A stretch of DNA of 11,627 bases from positions 1-11,627 of the forward strand of contig RFPK01000038.1 in assembly GCA_009926195.1 (NCBI GenBank), written 5' to 3'. Origin of the DNA: Synechococcaceae bacterium WB4_1_0192 (GTDB lineage: Bacteria > Cyanobacteriota > Cyanobacteriia > PCC-6307 > Cyanobiaceae). Shown here in pieces: positions 1 to 5,781 of the stretch. The position numbers and the translations under genes were made by a program. Within the stretch, counting starts at the first letter, position 1. Each line of letters opens with the position of its first letter. Under the pieces are notes generated by a model that saw only the letters and a list, made by a program, of their open reading frames with translations, was not told the origin of the DNA and made no database searches.

Positions 1-9
1 TGTGATAAT
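1..9 (+). promoter_or_regulatory. Extended -10 promoter element for tRNA-Pro
   Basis: The first nine bases read TGTGATAAT, which fits an extended -10 box (TGn followed by GATAAT, one mismatch to TATAAT). It ends about 11 nt before the mature tRNA 5' end, leaving room for a short leader removed by RNase P. Any -35 element would lie outside the window. The call rests on motif and position only. Confidence 0.5.
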
Positions 10-20
10 TTCTTTCTCGC

Positions 21-94
21 CGGGGCGTAGCGCAGCTTGGTAGCGCACCACTTTGGGGTAGTGGGGGTCGTGGGTTCAAATCCCGCCGCTCCGA
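21..94 (+). tRNA. trnP: tRNA-Pro, anticodon GGG
   Basis: A full cloverleaf can be folded by eye. The acceptor stem pairs 21-27 with 87-93 (one G-T pair). The D stem is GCGC at 30-33 with GCGC at 43-46. The anticodon stem is 48-52 with 60-64, around a 7-nt loop whose positions 34-36 are GGG (bases 55-57). The T stem is 70-74 with 82-86, around loop TTCAAAT. The discriminator is A94 and CCA is not encoded. Anticodon GGG followed by G37 is typical of tRNA-Pro and reads CCC/CCU codons. No intron or odd base is visible. Confidence 0.97.
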
Positions 95-124
95 TTGATC
101 AGACCGGTTCCAATCCAACCCCCG

Positions 125-151
125 ACCGCTTCACCCCGAAGCGGTTTTTTT
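125..151 (+). terminator. Intrinsic terminator after tRNA-Pro
   Basis: ACCGCTTC (125-132) and GAAGCGGT (138-145) form an 8-bp stem around loop ACCCC, followed directly by a run of seven T (145-151). This is a textbook Rho-independent terminator, placed 31 nt after the tRNA. Confidence 0.93.
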
Positions 152-234
152 ATGGCTATGAGACAAATCAGCCCAGGACGATCCGGTGGCCGTTGCAGCA
201 GACCTACAGCCACGCCCTGCCTAAGCTTGAAGCT

Positions 235-333
235 ATGCAACGGACGGATCTGCTGATCGCCTTTCTGGCCTGTGGCGCTGCCGTCGGCACGCTGCTGGCC
301 TGGCTCTGGGCCTCGATGAGCGACCAGCGCTGA
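235..333 (+). CDS. Possible 32-residue single-pass membrane peptide
   Basis: An ATG at 235 opens a 32-codon frame ending in TGA (331-333). The peptide is a short polar start (MQRTD), about 22 hydrophobic residues (LLIAFLACGAAVGTLLAWLW) and a polar tail ASMSDQR. Most third codon positions are G or C, as in the neighbouring genes. It lies 20 nt upstream of the GTG of the GH57 gene, on the same strand. I do not recognise it as any of the small photosystem, cytochrome b6f or NDH subunits. The ribosome site is weak (GAAG about 5 nt before the ATG). The same frame is open further upstream, but only because it reads through the tRNA and terminator, so the start at 235 is preferred. It could be a chance frame. 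Confidence 0.45.
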   Translation: MQRTDLLIAFLACGAAVGTLLAWLWASMSDQR

Positions 334-352
334 CCATCCAGGCGGCTAACGC

Positions 353-1440
353 GTGAACGGCATGCCAGTGACGACCACGCCACCGATCAGTGGCCAGGAA
401 GCGGAGATCCTGGCGCTGATGCAGCAGCGGCGGCCATCAAGCCTGACGCCGCACACGGCACCGCTGGCCACGCTCGCTTCGGCCTTCGCCTGCGCGCTGC
501 ACATGCATCAGCCAGTGATCCCGGCGGGGGCCAAGGGGGAGCTGATCTCCCATCTCCAGTACATGCTCGATCACCCGGGCATGGCCGACCACCACAACGC
601 CGAACCGTTCGCCCACTGCTACCGGCGCCTGGCGGACATGCTGCCGCAGCTGATCAGCGAAGGCTGCGAGCCGCGGATCATGCTCGATTACTCGGGCACC
701 CTGCTCTGGGGATTCGAGCAGATGGATCGCCAGGACATCCTCGCCGCCCTACGGCGCCTGGCCTGTGACCCCTTGCTGCAACCCCATGTGGAGTGGCTGG
801 GCACGTTCTGGGGGCATGCGGTGGCCTCATCGACCCCGGTGCCGGATCTGAAGCTGCAGATCCTGGCCTGGCAGCACCACTTCGCCGCCCTGTTCGGTCG
901 TGAAGCCCTGCAGCGGGTCAAGGGCTTCTCCCTGCCGGAAATGCACCTGCCCAACCACCCGGACACCCTGCACGCCCTGGTGAAGGCCCTTGGGGACTGC
1001 GGCTACCGCTGGCTGCTGGTGCAGGAGCACAGCGTCGAGAACCACGATGGCAGATCCAGGCGGTGCAGCAGCACAGGCTCTGGCAGCGGATCAGCGGCCC
1101 AGCCAATCCGCAGGCCGTGACAGACGCCATCGCCGCCCTGCAGGCCGAAGACCCTGGATTCTCGATGGCCGGCGCCAGCTGGACCAACAACCTGAGCTGG
1201 GTGGAGGGCTACGCCAACGTGCTTGAACCGATGCAGGAGCTCAGCGCGGCCTTCCACCAACGCTTTGATGCACGGGTGGCCAGGGATCCGAGCGTGACCG
1301 CAAGCCCCTGTTACCAGCAGGCACTCCTGCACCTGCTGCTGCTCGAAACCAGCTGCTTTCGCTACTGGGGACAGGGGGTCTGGACGGAGCATGCCCGCAC
1401 GCTCCACAGGCGGGGCCTGGCGCTGCTGCAACGGGACTGA
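353..1440 (+). pseudogene. Glycoside hydrolase family 57 protein, internal deletion and frame change
   Basis: Two pieces of one GH57-type protein lie in different frames. The N-terminal piece (GTG 353 to about 1051, some 232 residues) has the GH57 signature HMHQP (around residue 51), MLDYSGTLLWG, GTFWGHA, FSLPEMHLPNHPDTL and ends at WLLVQEHSVENHDG. The C-terminal piece follows at once in another frame, from about 1051 to the TGA at 1438-1440, with QQHRLWQRI, SWTNNLSWVEGY and ETSCFRYWGQGVWTEHAR. Picocyanobacterial relatives, as I remember them, are around 500 residues and carry a central block between these two pieces; here the combined coding length is about 360, so some 130-160 codons appear lost. 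A possible ribosome site AGGCGG (340-345) supports the GTG at 353 over the ATG at 362. The family acts on alpha-glucans, but the substrate of this subfamily is unknown to me. Without its middle the product is unlikely to work, unless the junction is an assembly error. Confidence 0.8.
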
Positions 1441-1448
1441 CGGGACTG
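1431..1448 (+). repeat. Tandem 9-nt repeat over the GH57 stop codon
   Basis: ACGGGACTG occurs twice back to back (1431-1439, 1440-1448). The TGA stop of the GH57 frame (1438-1440) sits across the repeat boundary, and the second copy comes directly before the DUF3104 start region. Confidence 0.7.
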
Positions 1449-1452
1449 CACG

Positions 1453-1770
1453 ATGACGGGGACCGAGATGCCGCGCTTCCTGGCGGTGCAGGTGGGCGAC
1501 GTGGTGGCGGTGCAGGCCGGCGGAACCTGGTGGCTGGGGCAGGTGATCCATGCCGAGGGAGGGGCCCGCAGCAACGCGAACACGCTGTTTCAGATTGCCT
1601 GCGTGGACAGCGGCGTGATCCGCACCGTCAATGCCGATGCGGTGCTTGAGATTCTGGAGGCGGCCCCACCGGTGGCGGGATCAGCTCCGCTCGAGCCGGC
1701 GCACGATCACGGCCATCAGGGCCAGCGAACCGGCCAGGGCAATCAGGAGGGCGATCGTCATGGCTGCTGA
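1453..1770 (+). CDS. DUF3104 family protein
   Basis: The first 75 residues match my memory of the small cyanobacterial DUF3104 family: FLAVQVGDVVAVQ, then the paired tryptophans of GTWWLGQVIHAEGGAR, then LFQIACVDSGVIRTVNADAVLEIL. It looks like a small SH3-like beta-barrel fold, with no known biochemical role. The start may be ATG 1453 (GGGA 7 nt upstream) or ATG 1471, which puts MPRFL first. The last 30 or so residues (rich in H, Q, G and R) do not look like the domain and use fewer G/C third positions. They lie over a hydrophobic minus-strand frame and the ribosome site of the next gene, so they may be run-on. The frame overlaps the next gene by 11 nt. Confidence 0.7.
   Translation: MTGTEMPRFLAVQVGDVVAVQAGGTWWLGQVIHAEGGARSNANTLFQIACVDSGVIRTVNADAVLEILEAAPPVAGSAPLEPAHDHGHQGQRTGQGNQEGDRHGC
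1681..1761 (-). CDS. Possible 26-residue membrane peptide, antisense to the DUF3104 tail
   Basis: On the minus strand an ATG at 1761 opens 26 codons: MTIALLIALAGS, then LALMAVIVRRLERS, then TGA (1681-1683). This is one transmembrane helix ending in a positive cluster, a layout typical of real small membrane proteins. About 23 of 25 codons end in G or C, a stronger coding bias than the plus-strand reading of the same bases. Its ATG overlaps the ATG of the gamma-glutamylcyclotransferase-like gene by two bases, head to head. I see no ribosome site and do not recognise the family. It may be a chance product of the antisense strand. Confidence 0.3.
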   Translation of the reverse strand: MTIALLIALAGSLALMAVIVRRLERS

Positions 1771-2161
1771 GACGTTGGGCGCCGATTCTGCCGCCCTCCT
1801 GTTCGTCTATGGCAGCCTGATGCGCGGTCAGCCCGAGCACGGCCGCCTGGCCGGGTGCTCCTGGCAGGGCCCTGGCGAACTCGCGGGCCTGACACTGCAT
1901 GATCTCGGACCGTTTCCGATGGCCGTGCCCAGTGACGATCCACTGCATCGCCTGCACGGCGAGCTCTACCGCGTGAATGCCGGCCAACTGGCGGCGTTGG
2001 ATCGCTACGAGGGAGCGCCCCGTCTGTATGAGCGCCAGCGCCGCACCCTGACGGATGGGCGGACGGCATGGGTCTACGTGGGGCGGCCTCGGCAGGTGCG
2101 CCACGCACCGGTGCTTGGCGATGGCCGCTGGCTCGGTCGACGGGATGATCGGCGACTCTGA
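1760..2161 (+). CDS. Gamma-glutamylcyclotransferase-like (AIG2/GGCT-fold) protein
   Basis: 133 residues, the usual length for a single GGCT domain. The substrate-binding loop is VYGSLM at residues 16-21, the probable catalytic glutamate is E84 in LDRYEGAPRLYER, and the terminal strand motif is AWVYVG (103-108). The family releases 5-oxoproline from gamma-glutamyl amines or dipeptides, or in some members acts on other gamma-linked amides; the true substrate cannot be read from sequence. The start at 1760 is well supported by AGGAGG at 1745-1750, 9 nt upstream and one of the best ribosome sites in the window. The gene is convergent with the large minus-strand fusion gene, with 19 nt between stops. 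The protein appears cytosolic. Confidence 0.82.
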   Translation: MAAETLGADSAALLFVYGSLMRGQPEHGRLAGCSWQGPGELAGLTLHDLGPFPMAVPSDDPLHRLHGELYRVNAGQLAALDRYEGAPRLYERQRRTLTDGRTAWVYVGRPRQVRHAPVLGDGRWLGRRDDRRL

Positions 2162-2180
2162 GACAGGTCCAGACGACGGC

Positions 2181-4358
2181 TCAGGCTGCGCCCACCAGCC
2201 AGCGACCGATCCCGGCCAGCAGCAGCGCCAGCGTCGAAGCCGCCAGCCAGGCGCTGCGGTGGTTGGCCAACAGCCGCCGCAGGACCACCACGGCGGCCGC
2301 CAGACCGAACAGCACCACGACGCTCTGGCAGAAGGCGATCACATGGGCGTCGGCTCGCCAGGCAGGCAGCTGCGCCAGCCAATCGCCGCGGCCGACGGCG
2401 GCCAGGGGTGAGAGGCTGACCGGCACCAGAGCACCGGCCTCTGCCATGCCGATCGGCAGATGGCGGGCCAGCAGCAGAGCCCAGACCAGCGGCAGCAGGC
2501 CGTAGAGCGTGCGGCGCAGGCGCGGTGCCGTGAAAAAGGGCCGCGCCAGCAGAAACAGCGCCGATGGCAGCGCCAGGGCAAGGGCGGCGACAGCCAGGCG
2601 CGGCAACAGCGGCCCCACCACCAGGCTGTCGGGCGCCAGCGGCAGCCCCCCCAGGAGCCGATGCCAGTGGTGCAGGCAGAGATCACCGGAGAGCACCAGG
2701 ATCAGGCCCGGTTCCGCCAGGGGTGTCTCCATCTCGCGCTGCAGATCGGCAGCGGGGGGCCGCAGCGCCAGCTGCACGGACCGGTGCGGGCAGGCCTGGG
2801 CGCAGGTGAGGCAGAGCACGCAGTTGCGGTTGTCGCTGAGATGGGCCGGGTGGGTGCCGAGCGGGCAGCCTGCGGTGGCCAGGCCCTCGCCATCGGCTGG
2901 ACCACCCTTGAAGCAGGCGTAGCTGCTGCAGCTACCGCTGCAGGTGCCCACCTGGGCGCGCAACTCCACGACCGCCAGCTTGGCGAAGAGACCATTCATG
3001 CCCCCCACCGGGCAGAGATGGCGACACCAGAACCGCTTCTCGAAGCGCAGCGAACCGATCACGGCACCAGCGGTGATCAGCAGCAGCAGGCAACTGCTCA
3101 GCCAAGCGGTGTTCTGAAGGTTCCAGACCTCCTCCCAGAGCAGGATCGCGGCAAAGCCTGCCGCCAGCAGGGGCGAGGCCCAGTCATCGCTGTTGCCGCG
3201 CGGCCAGCGGGCCGGCTGCCAACCGAGGAGGCGGGCGGTGCGCTGGACGATCTCACCCCAGACCATGAACGGGCAGATGGCGCACCAGAGCCGGCCCACG
3301 AGCGGAAAACCGAGCAGGATCAGGGGCCACCACCAGGCCCAGAACAGGATCAGGGCACCGTTGTGGGCGCGGTCCTGTGGGCCGAACCACAGCCAGAGAT
3401 TGACCAGCACGAACAGCCAGCTCACCAGGCCGTACAGCAGCGCATTCCAGAGCCAGGGCGCACGCATCCACTCGCGCAGCTGTGGCTTCCAGCGCCAGAG
3501 ATCGAAGCGGTAGCGCTGCTGGCGCGGCGAGGTCCAGAACACATCCTCCGGCAGCAGCATCGGCCAGCCGGCCTCGGCCTTGTCTGAACCGCCGTTGAGC
3601 TGCTCCTGGCGCCGCACCTGCTGGAGGGCCCGGTAAATCAGGGTTTCCAGCTCACGCAGGTTGTTCGGGAAGTCGTAGCTCTGCAGCCGCTTGACCACCG
3701 CCTCAGGCACCTCCGGCGGGCGGGGCCAACCCAGCTTGCGGCTGCGCTGACGCACGCCATAACGCAACCACTCCCCCAGGTCCTGGCGACGCACCCGCAG
3801 AGGCGGCACACGGATCAACCGGCAGATGCGATCGAACGACGGCATCGCCTGCTCGGCCGTGAAGAACACACGACCGCTGAACTGACGCCAGGAGCCGTCG
3901 GCGCCGACGGGCCGCCACTGCCCGGTCTGGGCCAGATGCAGGAGCAGGGGCCGCAGCTCGGGGGCCACCTGATCCAGCTTGTCGATCAGCAGGGCGCCCC
4001 CACCCAGCAGCTCCAGCAACGGTCGCTCCCCCTCACCGGCACCGCCATTGCCGCTGGCAGTCGAACCGAACAGGTCGGCGCCATCAGGCCGGAGCAGGGC
4101 CCCATCGAGCCGCAGCATCAGCTGGTGACGGGCCACCGAACCGAAATGAATCAGGGCGGCGAGGTTGTCCTTTTCCAGGCCCGGCTCACCGCTGATCAGC
4201 ACCGGCCGCGCCTCGGCATCGGCGGCAGCCTGGCGAGCCGCCTCCCGCAGGCTGCGGGCATAGCGGCTGCTGCCGACCACGCCACGGCGGGCGCGGCCCA
4301 CCAGAAACGGGGCCAGCCGCAACAGCTCAGGGGCAGTGGGCGAAGGAGCGGTGCTCAT
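2181..4358 (-). CDS. Degenerate bEBP-type AAA+ domain fused to a membrane 4Fe-4S polyferredoxin
   Basis: 725 residues. Positions 25-250 carry a sigma-54-activator-type AAA+ domain: GEPGLEKD (57-64, Walker A with the third Gly replaced by Glu but Lys kept), GGALLIDK (120-127, Walker B with DE changed to DK), PPLRVRRQDL (185-194) and YDFPNNLRELE (228-238, sensor II region). The GAFTGA loop that contacts sigma-54 is absent, as is a helix-turn-helix domain. Residues 300-725 resemble NapH/NosR/CcoG-type proteins: helices near 301-325, 334-355, 394-436, 576-605, 617-633, 670-695 and 702-722, CAICP (359-363), CRHLCP (445-450), then C473/C477/C482/C498 and a classic CVLCLTCAQACP cluster (513-524). 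Two soluble 4Fe-4S clusters are likely. Role inferred: redox or electron-transfer sensor or module; real partners unknown. Cyanobacteria are not known to have sigma-54, so classical activation is unlikely. It is divergent from the GST gene. ATG 4358 fits but lacks a clear ribosome site. Confidence 0.85.
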   Translation of the reverse strand: MSTAPSPTAPELLRLAPFLVGRARRGVVGSSRYARSLREAARQAAADAEARPVLISGEPGLEKDNLAALIHFGSVARHQLMLRLDGALLRPDGADLFGSTASGNGGAGEGERPLLELLGGGALLIDKLDQVAPELRPLLLHLAQTGQWRPVGADGSWRQFSGRVFFTAEQAMPSFDRICRLIRVPPLRVRRQDLGEWLRYGVRQRSRKLGWPRPPEVPEAVVKRLQSYDFPNNLRELETLIYRALQQVRRQEQLNGGSDKAEAGWPMLLPEDVFWTSPRQQRYRFDLWRWKPQLREWMRAPWLWNALLYGLVSWLFVLVNLWLWFGPQDRAHNGALILFWAWWWPLILLGFPLVGRLWCAICPFMVWGEIVQRTARLLGWQPARWPRGNSDDWASPLLAAGFAAILLWEEVWNLQNTAWLSSCLLLLITAGAVIGSLRFEKRFWCRHLCPVGGMNGLFAKLAVVELRAQVGTCSGSCSSYACFKGGPADGEGLATAGCPLGTHPAHLSDNRNCVLCLTCAQACPHRSVQLALRPPAADLQREMETPLAEPGLILVLSGDLCLHHWHRLLGGLPLAPDSLVVGPLLPRLAVAALALALPSALFLLARPFFTAPRLRRTLYGLLPLVWALLLARHLPIGMAEAGALVPVSLSPLAAVGRGDWLAQLPAWRADAHVIAFCQSVVVLFGLAAAVVVLRRLLANHRSAWLAASTLALLLAGIGRWLVGAA

Positions 4359-4459
4359 CCAGCGATTGTGATCGGCCCAGACCGATTCGGCGCTGGCGGC
4401 AGCGGCTAGCAGCAGCGGTCGATACTGGCCACCTTGCCGGAACCACCCCCGCAGCAGCC
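4359..4459. promoter_or_regulatory. Shared upstream region of the AAA+/Fe-S fusion and GST genes
   Basis: 101 nt separate the two divergent starts, so both promoters should lie here. GATACT at 4421-4426 could be a -10 box for the GST gene but has no convincing -35 partner. No operator palindrome or ribosome site stands out. Confidence 0.3.
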
Positions 4460-5041
4460 ATGGCCCTCACCCTTTACGGCGGCGCCCGCAGTCGTGCCTC
4501 GATGCCGCGCTGGTACATGGAGGAGCGGGGCATTGCCTACAGCTGGCAGCAGCTGGACATGGAGGCCGGTGAGCATCGCCAGCCGCCGTTCACCACCATC
4601 AACCCCTTCGGCAAGGTTCCAGCCCTGGTGGAGGAGGCTCCCGAGCTGCCCGGCGGAAGCGTGCAGCTGTTCGAGAGCGGAGCGATCCTGCTGTACCTGG
4701 CGGAGCGCCACGGCGGCGAATGCCAGAGCGCGGCAGAGCGGGGCCTGGCCCAGCAGTGGGTGCTGTTCGCCAATGCCACCCTGGCCACGGCCCTGTTCGT
4801 GCCGAGCAACCGCGAACGGGAATTCCCGAGGCTGATGACGGTGCTGGATGGTCTGCTGGCCGGTGGGCGCCCGCTGATCGGTGAGCGCTGGGGCGTAGCC
4901 GACTGCGCCGTCCATGCCTACCTGGCCTATCTGCCGATCTTCTTCCCCCAGATCGACCTGAGCCCTTACCCGAACGTGCAGGCGACGATCGCCGCCACGC
5001 AGCAGCGCCCCGCCTACCAGCGGGTGATGCGTCAGCGGTGA
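4460..5041 (+). CDS. Glutathione S-transferase family protein
   Basis: 193 residues with the two-domain GST layout. The N-terminal thioredoxin-like domain (1-85) opens LTLYGGARSRASMPRWYMEE, where the serines and arginine near 11-13 stand where the catalytic residue sits. It carries NPFGKVPAL (48-56) with the cis-proline that binds the glutathione backbone, and ESGAILLYLAE (72-82) contacting the gamma-glutamyl end. The C-terminal helical domain includes GERWGVADCAVHAYL (141-155), the folding motif of the fold. It is cytosolic; conjugation, reductase or isomerase activity cannot be told apart from this sequence. The start follows a purine-poor leader with no ribosome site. The stop codon overlaps the next start as GTGA (5038-5041), so the two genes are probably translationally coupled. 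Confidence 0.9.
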   Translation: MALTLYGGARSRASMPRWYMEERGIAYSWQQLDMEAGEHRQPPFTTINPFGKVPALVEEAPELPGGSVQLFESGAILLYLAERHGGECQSAAERGLAQQWVLFANATLATALFVPSNREREFPRLMTVLDGLLAGGRPLIGERWGVADCAVHAYLAYLPIFFPQIDLSPYPNVQATIAATQQRPAYQRVMRQR

Positions 5042-5700
5042 GCGCCGCCATCGCCGCAGGGCCGGGCAGGGCCAGGCTGGACTGGCGCGGCCACCGGCTG
5101 GAGCTGCTGCCACAGCGCGCCGTGTGGGACCCGGAGCAGAAGCTGCTGCTGCTGGCGGATGTGCACCTGGGCAAGGCTGAAACCTTTCAGGCCGCTGGCA
5201 TCCCGCTGCCGAGCGACGGGGACGGCGGCAACCTCAACCGTCTGCTGGCGCTGGCCCATGGGCTGGCACCGGAGCGGGTGGTCGTGCTGGGCGACCTGAT
5301 CCACAGCCGCCTTGGGCTGACGGTGGAGCTGCGCCAGGCCCTTGCCGCGCTGCCGGAGCTGCTCGGCTGCCGACTGCAACTCGTGGGCGGCAATCACGAT
5401 GCGGGCAGTTGGCTCGATGGCCTGCCGGCCGAACCGGCGCAGGCGATCGGGCCGCTCTGGCTGAGCCATGAGCCCGGGCAGCCGCCAGCGCCGGACCTGC
5501 TCAACCTGTGCGGCCACCTGCATCCCGTGGCGGTGCTGGGGCAAGGCGCTGATCGACTGCGACTGCCCTGCTTCGCGCTCGATCCCCAGGCGGGTCAGCT
5601 CCAGCTGCCGGCCTATGGCGATCTCACCGGCGGTCACCCCTGCCCGCCAACGTTGCGGCGCTGGGTGATCGCGGACGATCAGGTGCTGGCACTGCCCTGA
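5038..5700 (+). CDS. pdeM: PdeM-like metallophosphoesterase (ligase-associated DNA damage endonuclease family)
   Basis: 220 residues, standard for this calcineurin-type family. The metal-binding motifs appear in order: DVHLGK (41-46, D and H ligands), GDLIHSR (85-91), GGNHD (117-121), H144 in SHEP and GHLHP (159-163). LADVHLGKAETF and the short spacing match the PdeM branch, named in proteobacteria for genes next to an ATP-dependent ligase, an exonuclease and a helicase. None of those partners is present here, so a role in DNA repair is only by family. The GTG start overlaps the GST stop by 4 nt (GTGA), which decides the start and implies coupling. The C-terminus ends in a tandem repeat that includes the stop. 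Confidence 0.85.
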   Translation: MSAAIAAGPGRARLDWRGHRLELLPQRAVWDPEQKLLLLADVHLGKAETFQAAGIPLPSDGDGGNLNRLLALAHGLAPERVVVLGDLIHSRLGLTVELRQALAALPELLGCRLQLVGGNHDAGSWLDGLPAEPAQAIGPLWLSHEPGQPPAPDLLNLCGHLHPVAVLGQGADRLRLPCFALDPQAGQLQLPAYGDLTGGHPCPPTLRRWVIADDQVLALP

Positions 5701-5732
5701 ACCAACGCCCTGAGCCAAGGCCCTGAGCCAGG
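5694..5732 (+). repeat. Three tandem 13-nt repeats across the pdeM stop codon
   Basis: The units are GCCCTGAACCAAC (5694-5706), GCCCTGAGCCAAG (5707-5719) and GCCCTGAGCCAGG (5720-5732), followed by a partial GCC. The first unit contains the pdeM stop TGA (5698-5700). Copies differ at one or two positions. Confidence 0.75.
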
Positions 5733-5735
5733 GCC
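5719..5735 (+). terminator. Short GC hairpin after pdeM, possible transcript end
   Basis: GGCCCTG and CAGGGCC form a perfect 7-bp stem with loop AGC. It lies 18 nt past the pdeM stop and before the next gene. No T-run follows, so it is not a standard intrinsic terminator; it may stabilise the 3' end or be a by-product of the 13-nt repeats. Confidence 0.3.
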
Positions 5736-5781
5736 GACCGATCCACCAGGCGGATCTGCGGATGGGTCGCCGTAGATTTGC

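Noticed and set aside
37..234. Plus-strand open frame starting in the tRNA and running to 333
   Set aside because: It reads through the tRNA and its terminator. Only the part from 235 has coding character.
2460..3587. Long plus-strand frame rich in Q, R, G and A, opposite the AAA+/Fe-S gene
   Set aside because: It is the antisense shadow of the membrane and Fe-S coding region. It has no domain and its Q/R/H-rich composition is typical of such shadows.
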